Below, piece after piece: positions 25,050 to 31,714 of a stretch of 33,630 nt of DNA; within the stretch, counting starts at the first letter, position 1; every line of letters begins with the position of its first letter. Origin of the DNA: UBA1181 sp045601045 (GTDB lineage: Bacteria > Bacteroidota > Bacteroidia > Bacteroidales > Paludibacteraceae); NCBI GenBank assembly GCA_045601045.1, contig JAZRZA010000078.1:1-33630 (forward strand), given 5' to 3'. The notes under the pieces are model-generated. The model worked only from the letters and a program-made list of their open reading frames with translations, was not told the DNA's origin and searched no databases. A program made the translations under genes and the position numbers.

Positions 25050-25224
25050 TATTCATAAAACCCACGATGACGATACGTTTGCCGTTGGATTATTCATAAA
25101 CCCATGATGACGACACGTATGCCGTTGGATTATTCATAAACCCACGATGACGATACGTTTGCCGTTGGACTATTCATAAACCCACGATGACGATACGTTT
25201 GCCGTTGGACTATTCATAAACCCA
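25050..25224. repeat. 40-bp tandem repeat, four copies plus a partial
   Basis: Units start at 25050, 25091, 25131 and 25171 and a fifth begins at 25211. The first unit is 41 bp (one extra A), the others exactly 40. Each has TATTCATAAACCCA at its start and GCCGTTGGA near its end; copies differ by a few substitutions. The last unit opens into a larger imperfect hairpin closed by TGGGTTTAT at about 25255. No open reading frame fits the repeats. Confidence 0.85.
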
Positions 25225-25446
25225 AGGCGGCGCTGCGCTCTGCCATTGGGCTATGGGTTTATTGGCCTTTCAGGCCGTCGCATCCCCAAGTAGATGAAAT
25301 TTTTTCTATTCCCGTCCATTTTTACAGATATATTTCGTCATTGTTAATTTTTGACAAATATACAGGATTATTGATATTATATCAAATAAATCACCCCCAA
25401 AAAAAATTTTTTCTGAATGAAGGACATCCATGATTGCGATTTCCCA
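25225..25446. other. Gene-free A+T-rich spacer with REP half-sites
   Basis: This holds the imperfect hairpin ending near 25263, a GGCCTTTCAGGCC hairpin near 25264-25276, and an A+T-rich segment (25323-25375) that is recognisably related to 30873-30920 in cassette B. I see no gene. Confidence 0.6.
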
Positions 25447-25773
25447 CGCCCTGAAAGGGCAACATCACATAGCCCAACGGCAAGCGCAGCGTCGCCATGG
25501 GGCAATGATAATAACCGTAGAAATTCCGCCCTGAAAGGGCAATATCACATAGCCCATGGCAAGCGCAGCGTCGCCTTGGGCAATGATAATAACCGTAGGA
25601 ATTCCGCCCTGAAAGGGCAACATCACATAGCCCATGGCAGAGTGCAGCGTCGCCATGGGGTAATGATAATAATCGGGAAATTTTCGCCCTGAAAGGGCAA
25701 TCACCACATAGCCCATGCCAAGGCAGCGTCGCCGTGGGCTATGATAACCGTAGGAATTTCGCCCTAAAAGGGC
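25447..25773. repeat. REP-like array, period about 75-80 bp
   Basis: Units begin at 25447, 25527, 25605, 25685 and (partial) 25760. Each has the hairpin CGCCCTGAAAGGGC, then ATCACATAGCCCA, then a second inverted repeat of the type CCCATGGC...GCCATGGG around GCGCAGCGTC, then an ATGATAAT tail. The between-hairpin sequence is conserved from unit to unit. Similar single hairpins occur at 26290, 26368, 30954, 31467 and 31545 and inverted at 24985 and 30825. Confidence 0.85.
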
Positions 25774-25867
25774 AACACCCAAGATCCTCACCCCACAATT
25801 AAAAGGAGCCGTATTCGACCCCTTTCCCTCAAAGCGGTTGCAAATGCCTCCCAATAAGCCTTCCCGA

Positions 25868-26086
25868 TTATGCCATCCAAAATTCAGAGACCATAGTAGG
25901 CTCTGTCTCCCATAGCACTGTGTCGCTCTTAGTGGTCTCCAGATTGGTAGCCTCCACCATCACTGCCTCAACTGCTGTTTGAGAAACCTGATCCCACTCA
26001 TTAACGAAAGCCTCGTTTTGTGCCATTGCCAAGGCTGATGTAACCACTGTACCAGCCGTTGCTAAAAATTTCATTGTATTATTCAT
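25868..26086 (-). CDS. Small secreted protein, cassette A copy
   Basis: 72 residues. Signal peptide (about 1-22) ends A-M-A-Q. The mature part opens N-E-A-F-V-N-E-W-D-Q-V-S and then becomes variable. A second copy with nearly identical first 36 residues lies at 31033-31263. After W-D-Q-V-S the two differ at roughly half the positions and have unrelated C-terminal tails. I recognise no family. An identical -7 element, TAATTTTG, precedes both copies, with a leader of about 70 bases. Presence of a signal peptide, promoter and second copy argues for a real gene despite its size. Confidence 0.65.
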   Translation of the reverse strand: MNNTMKFLATAGTVVTSALAMAQNEAFVNEWDQVSQTAVEAVMVEATNLETTKSDTVLWETEPTMVSEFWMA

Positions 26087-26156
26087 AATGTAAAAATTTA
26101 GTTAATAATCCATTTCATTTTTGTCGTGGAGATCGCTTGTCCCCCTGTTGACGCTG

Positions 26157-26164
26157 CAAAATTA
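26157..26164 (-). promoter_or_regulatory. -7 element of the cassette A secreted-protein gene
   Basis: TAATTTTG on the minus strand matches TAnnTTTG and is preserved in cassette B (31335-31342). The -33 element is not clear. Confidence 0.5.
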
Positions 26165-26367
26165 GGGCGAGATCATCGCACCCGACGGACAATTCGGGAA
26201 AGGCTTTGGACAGGTTGTGAAATTCACTGTTTGTACGGGGGATTCATAGATTGGACGGTTGTGGGAGGGGTGACTTATTGTGTTTTATGCGCCCTGAAAG
26301 GGCAATCACGACGTGGCAACAACCGAATGGCAACGCCTTGGGTGATAATGAATTGGAAGGTACATTT
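26165..26367. other. Conserved segment upstream of the secreted-protein promoter
   Basis: This is nearly identical to 31343-31544 of cassette B over about 100 bases (A 26168-26260), although the adjacent coding ends have diverged. The forward reading frame in B is broken by a TAG in A, so it is not a shared protein gene. It could be a regulatory region or a non-coding RNA. It ends with two REP hairpins. Confidence 0.5.
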
Positions 26368-26423
26368 CGCCCTGAAAGGGCAAAAGCAGGATTTACGCCT
26401 TTAGACGTTTAATATCGGGATGG

Positions 26424-26454
26424 TTTGCGATGATGGAATTTATTTGTAAATTTG
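26424..26454 (+). promoter_or_regulatory. Full Bacteroidetes promoter of the DUF1016 gene
   Basis: TTTG (26424-26427), a 19-base spacer and TAAATTTG (26447-26454) match the -33/-7 consensus well. RNA start would be about 26461, 16 bases before the ATG. Confidence 0.75.
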
Positions 26455-26476
26455 CGGAAATCAAAAAATATCTGTT

Positions 26477-27595
26477 ATGTTTGAAAAAATACAATCTGTA
26501 AGCTCCGCAGTGGAGGTCATCAAAGCAGCCATATTGAAGAGTCAGTCTCGCGCTGCCCAAACAGTCATACAGGAACAGTTGGCTTTATACTATGGCATAG
26601 GTCGTTTTATATCGCAAAATTCACGAAAGGGATTTTGGGGGAAGGATGCCATCGGTAATATTAGCCGTAGGTTGAAGATGGAAATGCCTGGGTTGAGGGG
26701 ATTTTCAGCTGAAAATATAAAGCTGATGCGTCGGTTTTATGAGGCATGGGAACTGCTAGAAATAAATTCGGTAGTTACGACTACCGAATTACAATCTCCA
26801 CAGAATGAGGCAGATGCAATCCAATCTCTACAATTAACAAATTATAGAGATTTCCCAGTGACAGCCTTTCTCAACATTTCATTTACTCATCATATCGCTA
26901 TTTTGCGTCATACTGAAACTATCGAAGAACGTAAGTATTACATTCAGTTAGCATATAATCAGCGCATGAAGGTGGATGATCTCGAAGTTGTTTTGAAGTC
27001 TGGAGTTTATCATCATCGTGACAATCTTCCTAACAACTTTTTCAAGGTTATCCCCGATAAACATCAAGCACTTGCTACACTTCAGATGCTCAAAGACGAA
27101 TACCTTTTGGATTTCATCAATGTGGAGCAGATAGATGAGATGGACCCTGAAGATATAGATGAAAAGGTTATTGAAAAAAAGATTGTGATGAACATAAAGA
27201 ACTTCATCATGACTTTTGGAAAATACTTTACTTACAACGGTCATCAGGTGCATTATGAGAAGGCGGGACAAGATCACTGGATAGATCTCCTTTTCTTTAA
27301 TCGCCAGCTTAGATGCCTTGTTGTTATAGAGTTGAAAAAGGGAGCGTTCAAACCATCCTATCTTGGACAACTTGCTGCTTATCTTCGTGTGCTTGACGAC
27401 GAGGAAAAATTACCCGATGAGAATCCTAGCATAGGTGTTATTCTTTGTAAGAAAGCTAATAAGACCTACGTTGATTATGTATTACAGGATTATCTCAAAC
27501 CAATGAGTGTTGCTACTTACAAAACCAATATTAAAAAACTCAAAACTCTTTTGCCACCAGAGGAAGAACTGAAGAAGTTGTTGCCTGACGAATAG
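26477..27595 (+). CDS. DUF1016 / PDDEXK nuclease (YhcG-like)
   Basis: 372 residues. The N-terminal half matches the DUF1016 N-domain (Y-G-I-G-R-F-I, W-G-K-D-A-I, S-x-x-N-I-K-L-M-R-R-F-Y), which I read as a helical DNA-binding region. The C-terminal domain has the PD-(D/E)XK core: W-I-D-L-L-F-F with Asp270 and V-I-E-L-K-K with Glu285 and Lys287, then S-Y-L-G-Q-L. The nuclease core is intact. DUF1016 proteins are common in defence islands and beside R-M genes. Base composition is more A+T-rich than the core genes to the left, suggesting transfer. A terminator separates it from the helicase gene, which has its own promoter. Confidence 0.9.
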   Translation: MFEKIQSVSSAVEVIKAAILKSQSRAAQTVIQEQLALYYGIGRFISQNSRKGFWGKDAIGNISRRLKMEMPGLRGFSAENIKLMRRFYEAWELLEINSVVTTTELQSPQNEADAIQSLQLTNYRDFPVTAFLNISFTHHIAILRHTETIEERKYYIQLAYNQRMKVDDLEVVLKSGVYHHRDNLPNNFFKVIPDKHQALATLQMLKDEYLLDFINVEQIDEMDPEDIDEKVIEKKIVMNIKNFIMTFGKYFTYNGHQVHYEKAGQDHWIDLLFFNRQLRCLVVIELKKGAFKPSYLGQLAAYLRVLDDEEKLPDENPSIGVILCKKANKTYVDYVLQDYLKPMSVATYKTNIKKLKTLLPPEEELKKLLPDE

Positions 27596-27670
27596 AATCA
27601 ATGAATGGTGAGAGGATTCTAATAATGCCACAGGGCATGTCCTTATCCTTCCCACCGTGTAACCGCTCAA

Positions 27671-27752
27671 TTGATGAAGATTCTTCAGAAATACAAAGAT
27701 GCGATGATCGCATAAATCACAGGGCCCTACGTTTGAGCGTAGGGCCTTTTTT
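27671..27752 (+). repeat. Module-end repeat, copy 1
   Basis: TTGATGAAGATTCTTCAGAA, then ATACAAAGA and a terminator with CTACG...CGTAG. It resembles 33394-33466 after darG in order and wording; the copies differ by a roughly 14-base insertion and by paired stem changes. Confidence 0.65.
27723..27752 (+). terminator. Terminator after the DUF1016 gene
   Basis: GGCCCTACG (27723-27731) pairs perfectly with CGTAGGGCC (27738-27746), loop TTTGAG, then six T. Confidence 0.9.
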
Positions 27753-27852
27753 GTTAGGAAAATTTTCTTGACAAGGAGGGTTTGATGTGATAGGATTGAT
27801 AATTTCATATGTTCAATTTGTCATATAAATATTTCATTTCATTTATTATTTT

Positions 27853-27860
27853 TAAATTTG
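27853..27860 (+). promoter_or_regulatory. -7 element of the helicase gene
   Basis: TAAATTTG matches TAnnTTTG, 24 bases before the ATG at 27884. A clear -33 element is not visible. The preceding sequence resembles that at 30721-30757. Confidence 0.6.
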
Positions 27861-27883
27861 TGACAATTCATTGTTGATGTGGC

Positions 27884-30634
27884 ATGGGGAAGGAAAATCC
27901 ATTTATTATCATCAAGGGAGATCCGAAGTCTCTTCAGATTGAATCAATACACAGAGAGGATAATGGTGTTTACAATGTAAAATACCTATCATCATCTAAT
28001 ACCTATCATTACAAAAGTTCAGATGTAGTTATTCTTTGTAATGGCACATGGGTAGACCATTTACTTTGTAAAGTGTATATTAATGACAAACTAACCTCGT
28101 GTATTGACAATATTTATTCCTTTCAAGAAGGGGAAAAAAAGCATTGGAGAATTACCTTCTCCAATGGAGTTTCTAAAGAGTATATGAATGGCACAATTAA
28201 AGTTGTTACATCCTGCTTGTGTGATGCAACAGCAAAAAACTCATTTGAATACTTAAAGAGAGTCGCTCAAATCAATGTTTTAGGAAAAGAAGAAGACCAA
28301 CAAGGTATCCTAGCTTCGCTTTATGATGGAATTGATTTTATTGATAATAGCCTGACGATTGCTCCATATCTAAATCCCAAGATTAAACAGAAGAAGGTGA
28401 ATACTCCTTCTTCTCTCATATTCCCTTTTGGATGCAATGGAAGTCAAGAAGAGGCCGTCAGATCTGCATTTAGTAATCAAATCAGTGTGATCCAGGGTCC
28501 TCCAGGAACAGGTAAGACTCAGACGATATTAAATATTGTGGCAAATGTCTTGCTTCAAGGTAAGACTGCCATGATTGTTTCTAATAATAATTCTGCGACA
28601 TTGAATGTCTTAGAAAAATTAGAACAATATGGCATGGGTTTTGTCGTGGCTCCATTAGGGAGTAAAGAAAATAAGGAAAAGTTCATAAAGAATCAGCCAG
28701 AAATTCCTAATGAGATATTTCAATGGATCAAAGAAGATTTTCAAATTGCAAATCTTAGCAGTCAAGTATCCTCCTCATTATCTCTTGCCAAAAGAATATT
28801 CAAGTTGCAGGAAAATGTGGCAAAGCATAAGCATGAATTAAATGAAATCGAACTCGAGTGGAAACATTTCCAAGAGGATAACCCAACAGAGGATTATTCT
28901 ATCCAGGTGCCTTCCAATGTGACTTCTTCAAAGTTAATGTCGTTATGGTTGCAATACCAGGCTTTCGCAGAAAATGATTTAAATATCAACAAAGGCATAT
29001 TCGCAAAGATAAAGGGGTCAATCAAATGGTTTTTGTTAAATTTAATCAGAGAGAAGAGACTAGGTATTAAGTCTCAATTAAATCGAAATGATATTGGTCC
29101 GACAATTAGGGAAATCCAAATTATATTTTACATTGTAAAGATAAAGGAGCTTCGAGAATGTATAGACGCAGATGAGTCTGAATTAAGAGGAATAGATTCT
29201 GCAGCAACAATGAAGTTACTTTCTTCTGCTTCTATGGCATTGTTGAAAAACAACTTGTCAAAAAAATACGTTACAATAACCAGAAGATTTTTCTCCGATC
29301 TGAAAGATTTAGGTCGAAGCGCCAACGAAGTTTGTGAACAATATCCAATTGTTCTCAGCACGACATTTTCGGCGAGAACTACACTTAGAGAAACTGTATA
29401 TGATTATCTTATAATTGATGAAGCTTCTCAAGTTTCTGTAGAAACTGGGGCCTTGGCCTTGACTTGCGCTAGAAATGCCATCATAGTAGGAGATCAACTG
29501 CAACTGCCCAATGTAATCACAGAAGAGGATAAAGGAAAGTTAAATACGATATTCAATGAATTCAAAGTTGCAGATGGATACAATAGTGCGGAGAATAGTT
29601 TTCTGCAATCGGTATTAGCTGTTGTTCCCAATGTTAAAGAAACACTTTTGCGAGAGCATTACAGATGTCATCCGCGGATTATCAATTTCTGTAACCAGAA
29701 ATTCTATAAAGGTCAGTTAGTCATTATGACGGAGGATCATCATGAAGAGAATGTTATGATGGCTGTAAAGACTGTTCCTGGCAATCATTCCAGAGGACTT
29801 TATAATCAAAGGGAGATAGATGTGGTGGTGCAAGAGGTCCTCCCCTTGTTGTCGGGAGAGGAGAGCTTAGGAGTCATAACTCCATACAATGCACAGGTCG
29901 ACGCATTCCACAAACAGTTACCATTTATCGAAACAGCTACTATTCATAAATATCAAGGTCGGGAAAAAGATTCAATTATTATGAGTGTGGTTGATGATCA
30001 AATTACAGAGTTTAGTGATGACCCTAATTTGATAAATGTTGCCATATCCAGAGCCAAAAAGAGGTTTTGTATAGTGTTATCAGGCAATGAGCAGTTAAGA
30101 AAAGGGGTGATAAGTGAACTGGTGGATTATATCAATTACAATAATTTTACTGTAATGGAGAGCAAAATTTCATCCATCTTCGACACCCTTTACCAACAAT
30201 ATACACAGCAAAGAATAGCTTTTATTTCTCAATCAAAAAGAATTTCAGAGTACGAGTCTGAAAACATTACTTATCAACTTATTTCAGAAATTATAGAGCA
30301 ATGTCCTGAATTTCATCATTTAGGTGTTTTATGTCACATTCCTATTCGAAATGTAATCAGAGACAATACTCTTATGAGCGAAGCTGAGAAAAAATATGTA
30401 TCACACTTTTCAACCCATTTGGATTTTCTAATCATTAACCATGTGTCAAAAAAGCCTGTATTGGCAATTGAGACTGACGGATATATGTACCACAAAGAGA
30501 ATACCCTTCAACATCAAAGGGATCTTATGAAAGATCATATTTTGAAAATTTATGGATTACCTCTGTTGAGGTTGTCAACTACGGGAAGTCGGGAGAGGGA
30601 ACGTATTATAGAAAAATTAATACAGAGTGTATAA
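27884..30634 (+). CDS. SF1 (DNA2/NAM7/UPF1-like) helicase with C-terminal DUF2726 nuclease-like domain
   Basis: 916 residues. Residues 1-180 have no recognised domain. Q-motif-like N-G-S-Q-E-E-A-V at about 185; Walker A G-P-P-G-T-G-K-T (205-212); a long helical insertion (280-480); Walker B I-I-D-E-A-S (510-515); G-D-Q-L-Q-L-P (536-542); Y-R-C-H-P-R-I (593-599); H-K-Y-Q-G-R-E (688-694); N-V-A-I-S-R-A-K-K-R-F (718-728). The C-terminus (about 786-916) resembles DUF2726: L-D-F-L-I-I (846-851), I-E-T-D-G-Y (862-867), Q-R-D...K-D (about 878-884) and L-P-L-L-R-L, a PDDEXK/Vsr-like nuclease fold. All helicase motifs are present. The A+T-rich gene follows the DUF1016 gene; I infer a role in DNA processing, possibly antiphage defence. 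Confidence 0.88.
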   Translation: MGKENPFIIIKGDPKSLQIESIHREDNGVYNVKYLSSSNTYHYKSSDVVILCNGTWVDHLLCKVYINDKLTSCIDNIYSFQEGEKKHWRITFSNGVSKEYMNGTIKVVTSCLCDATAKNSFEYLKRVAQINVLGKEEDQQGILASLYDGIDFIDNSLTIAPYLNPKIKQKKVNTPSSLIFPFGCNGSQEEAVRSAFSNQISVIQGPPGTGKTQTILNIVANVLLQGKTAMIVSNNNSATLNVLEKLEQYGMGFVVAPLGSKENKEKFIKNQPEIPNEIFQWIKEDFQIANLSSQVSSSLSLAKRIFKLQENVAKHKHELNEIELEWKHFQEDNPTEDYSIQVPSNVTSSKLMSLWLQYQAFAENDLNINKGIFAKIKGSIKWFLLNLIREKRLGIKSQLNRNDIGPTIREIQIIFYIVKIKELRECIDADESELRGIDSAATMKLLSSASMALLKNNLSKKYVTITRRFFSDLKDLGRSANEVCEQYPIVLSTTFSARTTLRETVYDYLIIDEASQVSVETGALALTCARNAIIVGDQLQLPNVITEEDKGKLNTIFNEFKVADGYNSAENSFLQSVLAVVPNVKETLLREHYRCHPRIINFCNQKFYKGQLVIMTEDHHEENVMMAVKTVPGNHSRGLYNQREIDVVVQEVLPLLSGEESLGVITPYNAQVDAFHKQLPFIETATIHKYQGREKDSIIMSVVDDQITEFSDDPNLINVAISRAKKRFCIVLSGNEQLRKGVISELVDYINYNNFTVMESKISSIFDTLYQQYTQQRIAFISQSKRISEYESENITYQLISEIIEQCPEFHHLGVLCHIPIRNVIRDNTLMSEAEKKYVSHFSTHLDFLIINHVSKKPVLAIETDGYMYHKENTLQHQRDLMKDHILKIYGLPLLRLSTTGSRERERIIEKLIQSV

Positions 30635-30729
30635 GGAGGGCTACTTAAAATCAGGAACTGCCTAAATATGCAGTTGATGTCTGGGCTGTTTTCTTCATGT
30701 AGAAGGTTTGTTGCGATTAATATTATTTT

Positions 30730-30737
30730 TAAGTTTG
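30730..30737 (+). promoter_or_regulatory. Orphan -7 element with no intact gene behind it
   Basis: TAAGTTTG matches TAnnTTTG and its surroundings (TATTATTTTTAAGTTTGTGA) resemble the helicase promoter region. No intact gene follows before cassette B. Confidence 0.4.
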
Positions 30738-30749
30738 TGATAATAGTGA

Positions 30750-30830
30750 TTGATTCCTAATGATAAAGACGAGTTAAAGAAAAACTCAAGAGTGTTAAAA
30801 CAGAAAAATAAGATTGCGCTATGTCTTTTG
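30750..30830 (+). pseudogene. Possible gene start interrupted by cassette B
   Basis: A TTG-started frame encodes a hydrophilic Lys-rich stretch (I-P-N-D-K-D-E-L-K-K-N-S) and runs into the REP hairpin at 30825. With the -7 element just upstream, it may be the stub of a gene cut by cassette insertion; it may equally be chance. 30635-30729 shows nothing clear. Confidence 0.25.
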
Positions 30831-31032
30831 CCCTTTCAGGGCGTTGGATTCGAGGTTTTGGAATTTTTCATACAACAGATATGTTTTATCATTGTTAAAT
30901 TTGATAAATGTATAAATTATTTCACAAAACAACAAATCTGTCATTCGACATTTCGCCCCGAAGGGGCAAAAGCAAAGAGAGCGAAGGACACCGTGGGGAT
31001 CAGGTGCGCTCCGTTCCCTAAGCCGTGTAATC

Positions 31033-31263
31033 CTAACGCCTTCCTGATTGTGTCATCCGTGATTTAGAGACCATGGCAGGCGCAGTCTCCCACAACACTA
31101 TGTCACTCATATTGGTCTCCACATCGGTTGCCACTACCCTCACTGTCTCAACTGCTGTCGGAGAAACCTGATCCCACTCATTCACGAAAGCCTCGTTTTG
31201 TGCCATTGCCAAGGCTGATGTAACCACTGTACCAGCCGTTGCTAAAAATTTCATCGTATTCAT
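31033..31263 (-). CDS. Small secreted protein, cassette B copy
   Basis: 76 residues. The first 35 residues match the cassette A copy almost exactly (one Asn fewer near the start), including the signal peptide and the N-E-A-F-V-N-E-W-D-Q-V-S segment. The remaining 40 differ at about half the positions and the C-terminus is longer and basic (ends Q-S-G-R-R). The same -7 element and leader are present. No known family. Confidence 0.65.
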   Translation of the reverse strand: MNTMKFLATAGTVVTSALAMAQNEAFVNEWDQVSPTAVETVRVVATDVETNMSDIVLWETAPAMVSKSRMTQSGRR

Positions 31264-31334
31264 AATCTAAAAATTTAGTTAATAAAATTCATTTCTTTTT
31301 TGTCGTATGGAAGTTTACCTCCCTGATGACGATG

Positions 31335-31342
31335 CAAAATTA
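31335..31342 (-). promoter_or_regulatory. -7 element of the cassette B secreted-protein gene
   Basis: TAATTTTG on the minus strand, the same 8-mer at the equivalent place as in cassette A. Confidence 0.5.
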
Positions 31343-31544
31343 GGGCGTGATCATCACACCCGACGGACAATTCGGGAAAGGGTTTGGACAGGTTGTGAAA
31401 TTCACTGTTTGTACGGGGGATTCATGGATTGGATGGTTGGGGATGGATGATTTATTGTGTTTTATGAGCCCTGAAAGGGCAATCACGACGTGCCTACAGC
31501 CCAATGGCGACGCCTTGGGTGATAATGAATTGGAGGATACATTT
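31343..31544. other. Conserved segment, cassette B copy
   Basis: Counterpart of 26165-26367. The block around GACGGACAATTCGGGAAAG and GTGAAATTCACTGTTTGTAC is almost unchanged. A forward frame here (from a GTG at 31347) is not kept in cassette A. The stretch 31571-31650 that follows shows no gene. Confidence 0.5.
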
Positions 31545-31656
31545 CGCCCTGAAGGGGCAAAAGCAGGATGTTCAAAGCATTAATGATTATTGTATAACGT
31601 TTAATACCACGTTCCATTATTTGTAATAATTTGTGTGTGGGTTATGTTTTTCTCAA

Positions 31657-31671
31657 CTCTCAATTGGAGAG
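31657..31671. promoter_or_regulatory. Palindrome over the darTG -33 region
   Basis: CTCTC-AATTG-GAGAG forms a short inverted repeat that covers the TTG (31664-31666) likely to be the -33 element. It is a candidate operator for autoregulation by the antitoxin or the complex. Confidence 0.4.
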
Positions 31672-31694
31672 GTGGAAATCTTTTTTTAATTTTG
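31664..31694 (+). promoter_or_regulatory. Promoter of darTG
   Basis: TTG (31664-31666), a 20-base spacer and TAATTTTG (31687-31694) fit the Bacteroidetes -33/-7 pattern. RNA start near 31701, ATG at 31715. Confidence 0.65.
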
Positions 31695-31714
31695 TAAATT
31701 AACAAGAAGAAGTA

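Larger units (their letters stand above)
24985..26388. mobile_element. Cassette A: REP-bounded unit with small secreted-protein gene
   Basis: The segment begins and ends with perfect 21-bp inverted repeats (24985-25005 and 26368-26388) whose core is the hairpin GCCCTGAAAGGGC. It holds a 40-bp tandem repeat, a roughly 80-bp REP array, the small secreted-protein gene at 25868 and a conserved 200-base segment. A shorter relative (cassette B) lies at 30825-31565. The Y1 transposase is directly outside the left end. Mobility is inferred from ends and copy number. Confidence 0.6.
30825..31565. mobile_element. Cassette B: REP-bounded unit with small secreted-protein gene
   Basis: The left end (30825-30843) is an inverted REP and the right end (31545-31565) a forward REP of the same family as cassette A, with one substitution in the hairpin. 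A nested pair of REPs (30825-30843 and 30954-30974) bounds a 150-base A+T-rich piece related to 25323-25375. It carries the secreted-protein gene at 31033 and the conserved upstream segment, and no transposase. Confidence 0.6.

Noticed and set aside
25447..25773. CRISPR array
   Set aside because: The period is about 75-80 bp and the sequence between hairpins is conserved from unit to unit, so there are no variable spacers. No cas gene is near. It fits a REP array.
25465..25854. 129-residue minus-strand protein and 91-residue plus-strand protein over the REP array
   Set aside because: Both merely translate the repeat units, with repeated peptides on both strands, no ribosome site and no promoter.
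26126..26404. 92-residue forward protein in cassette A
   Set aside because: It lies in a different frame from the cassette B one, crosses REP hairpins and has no counterpart in B.
31347..31583. 78-residue forward protein in cassette B
   Set aside because: The equivalent frame in cassette A has a TAG stop and lacks the start, and the frame runs through two REP hairpins.
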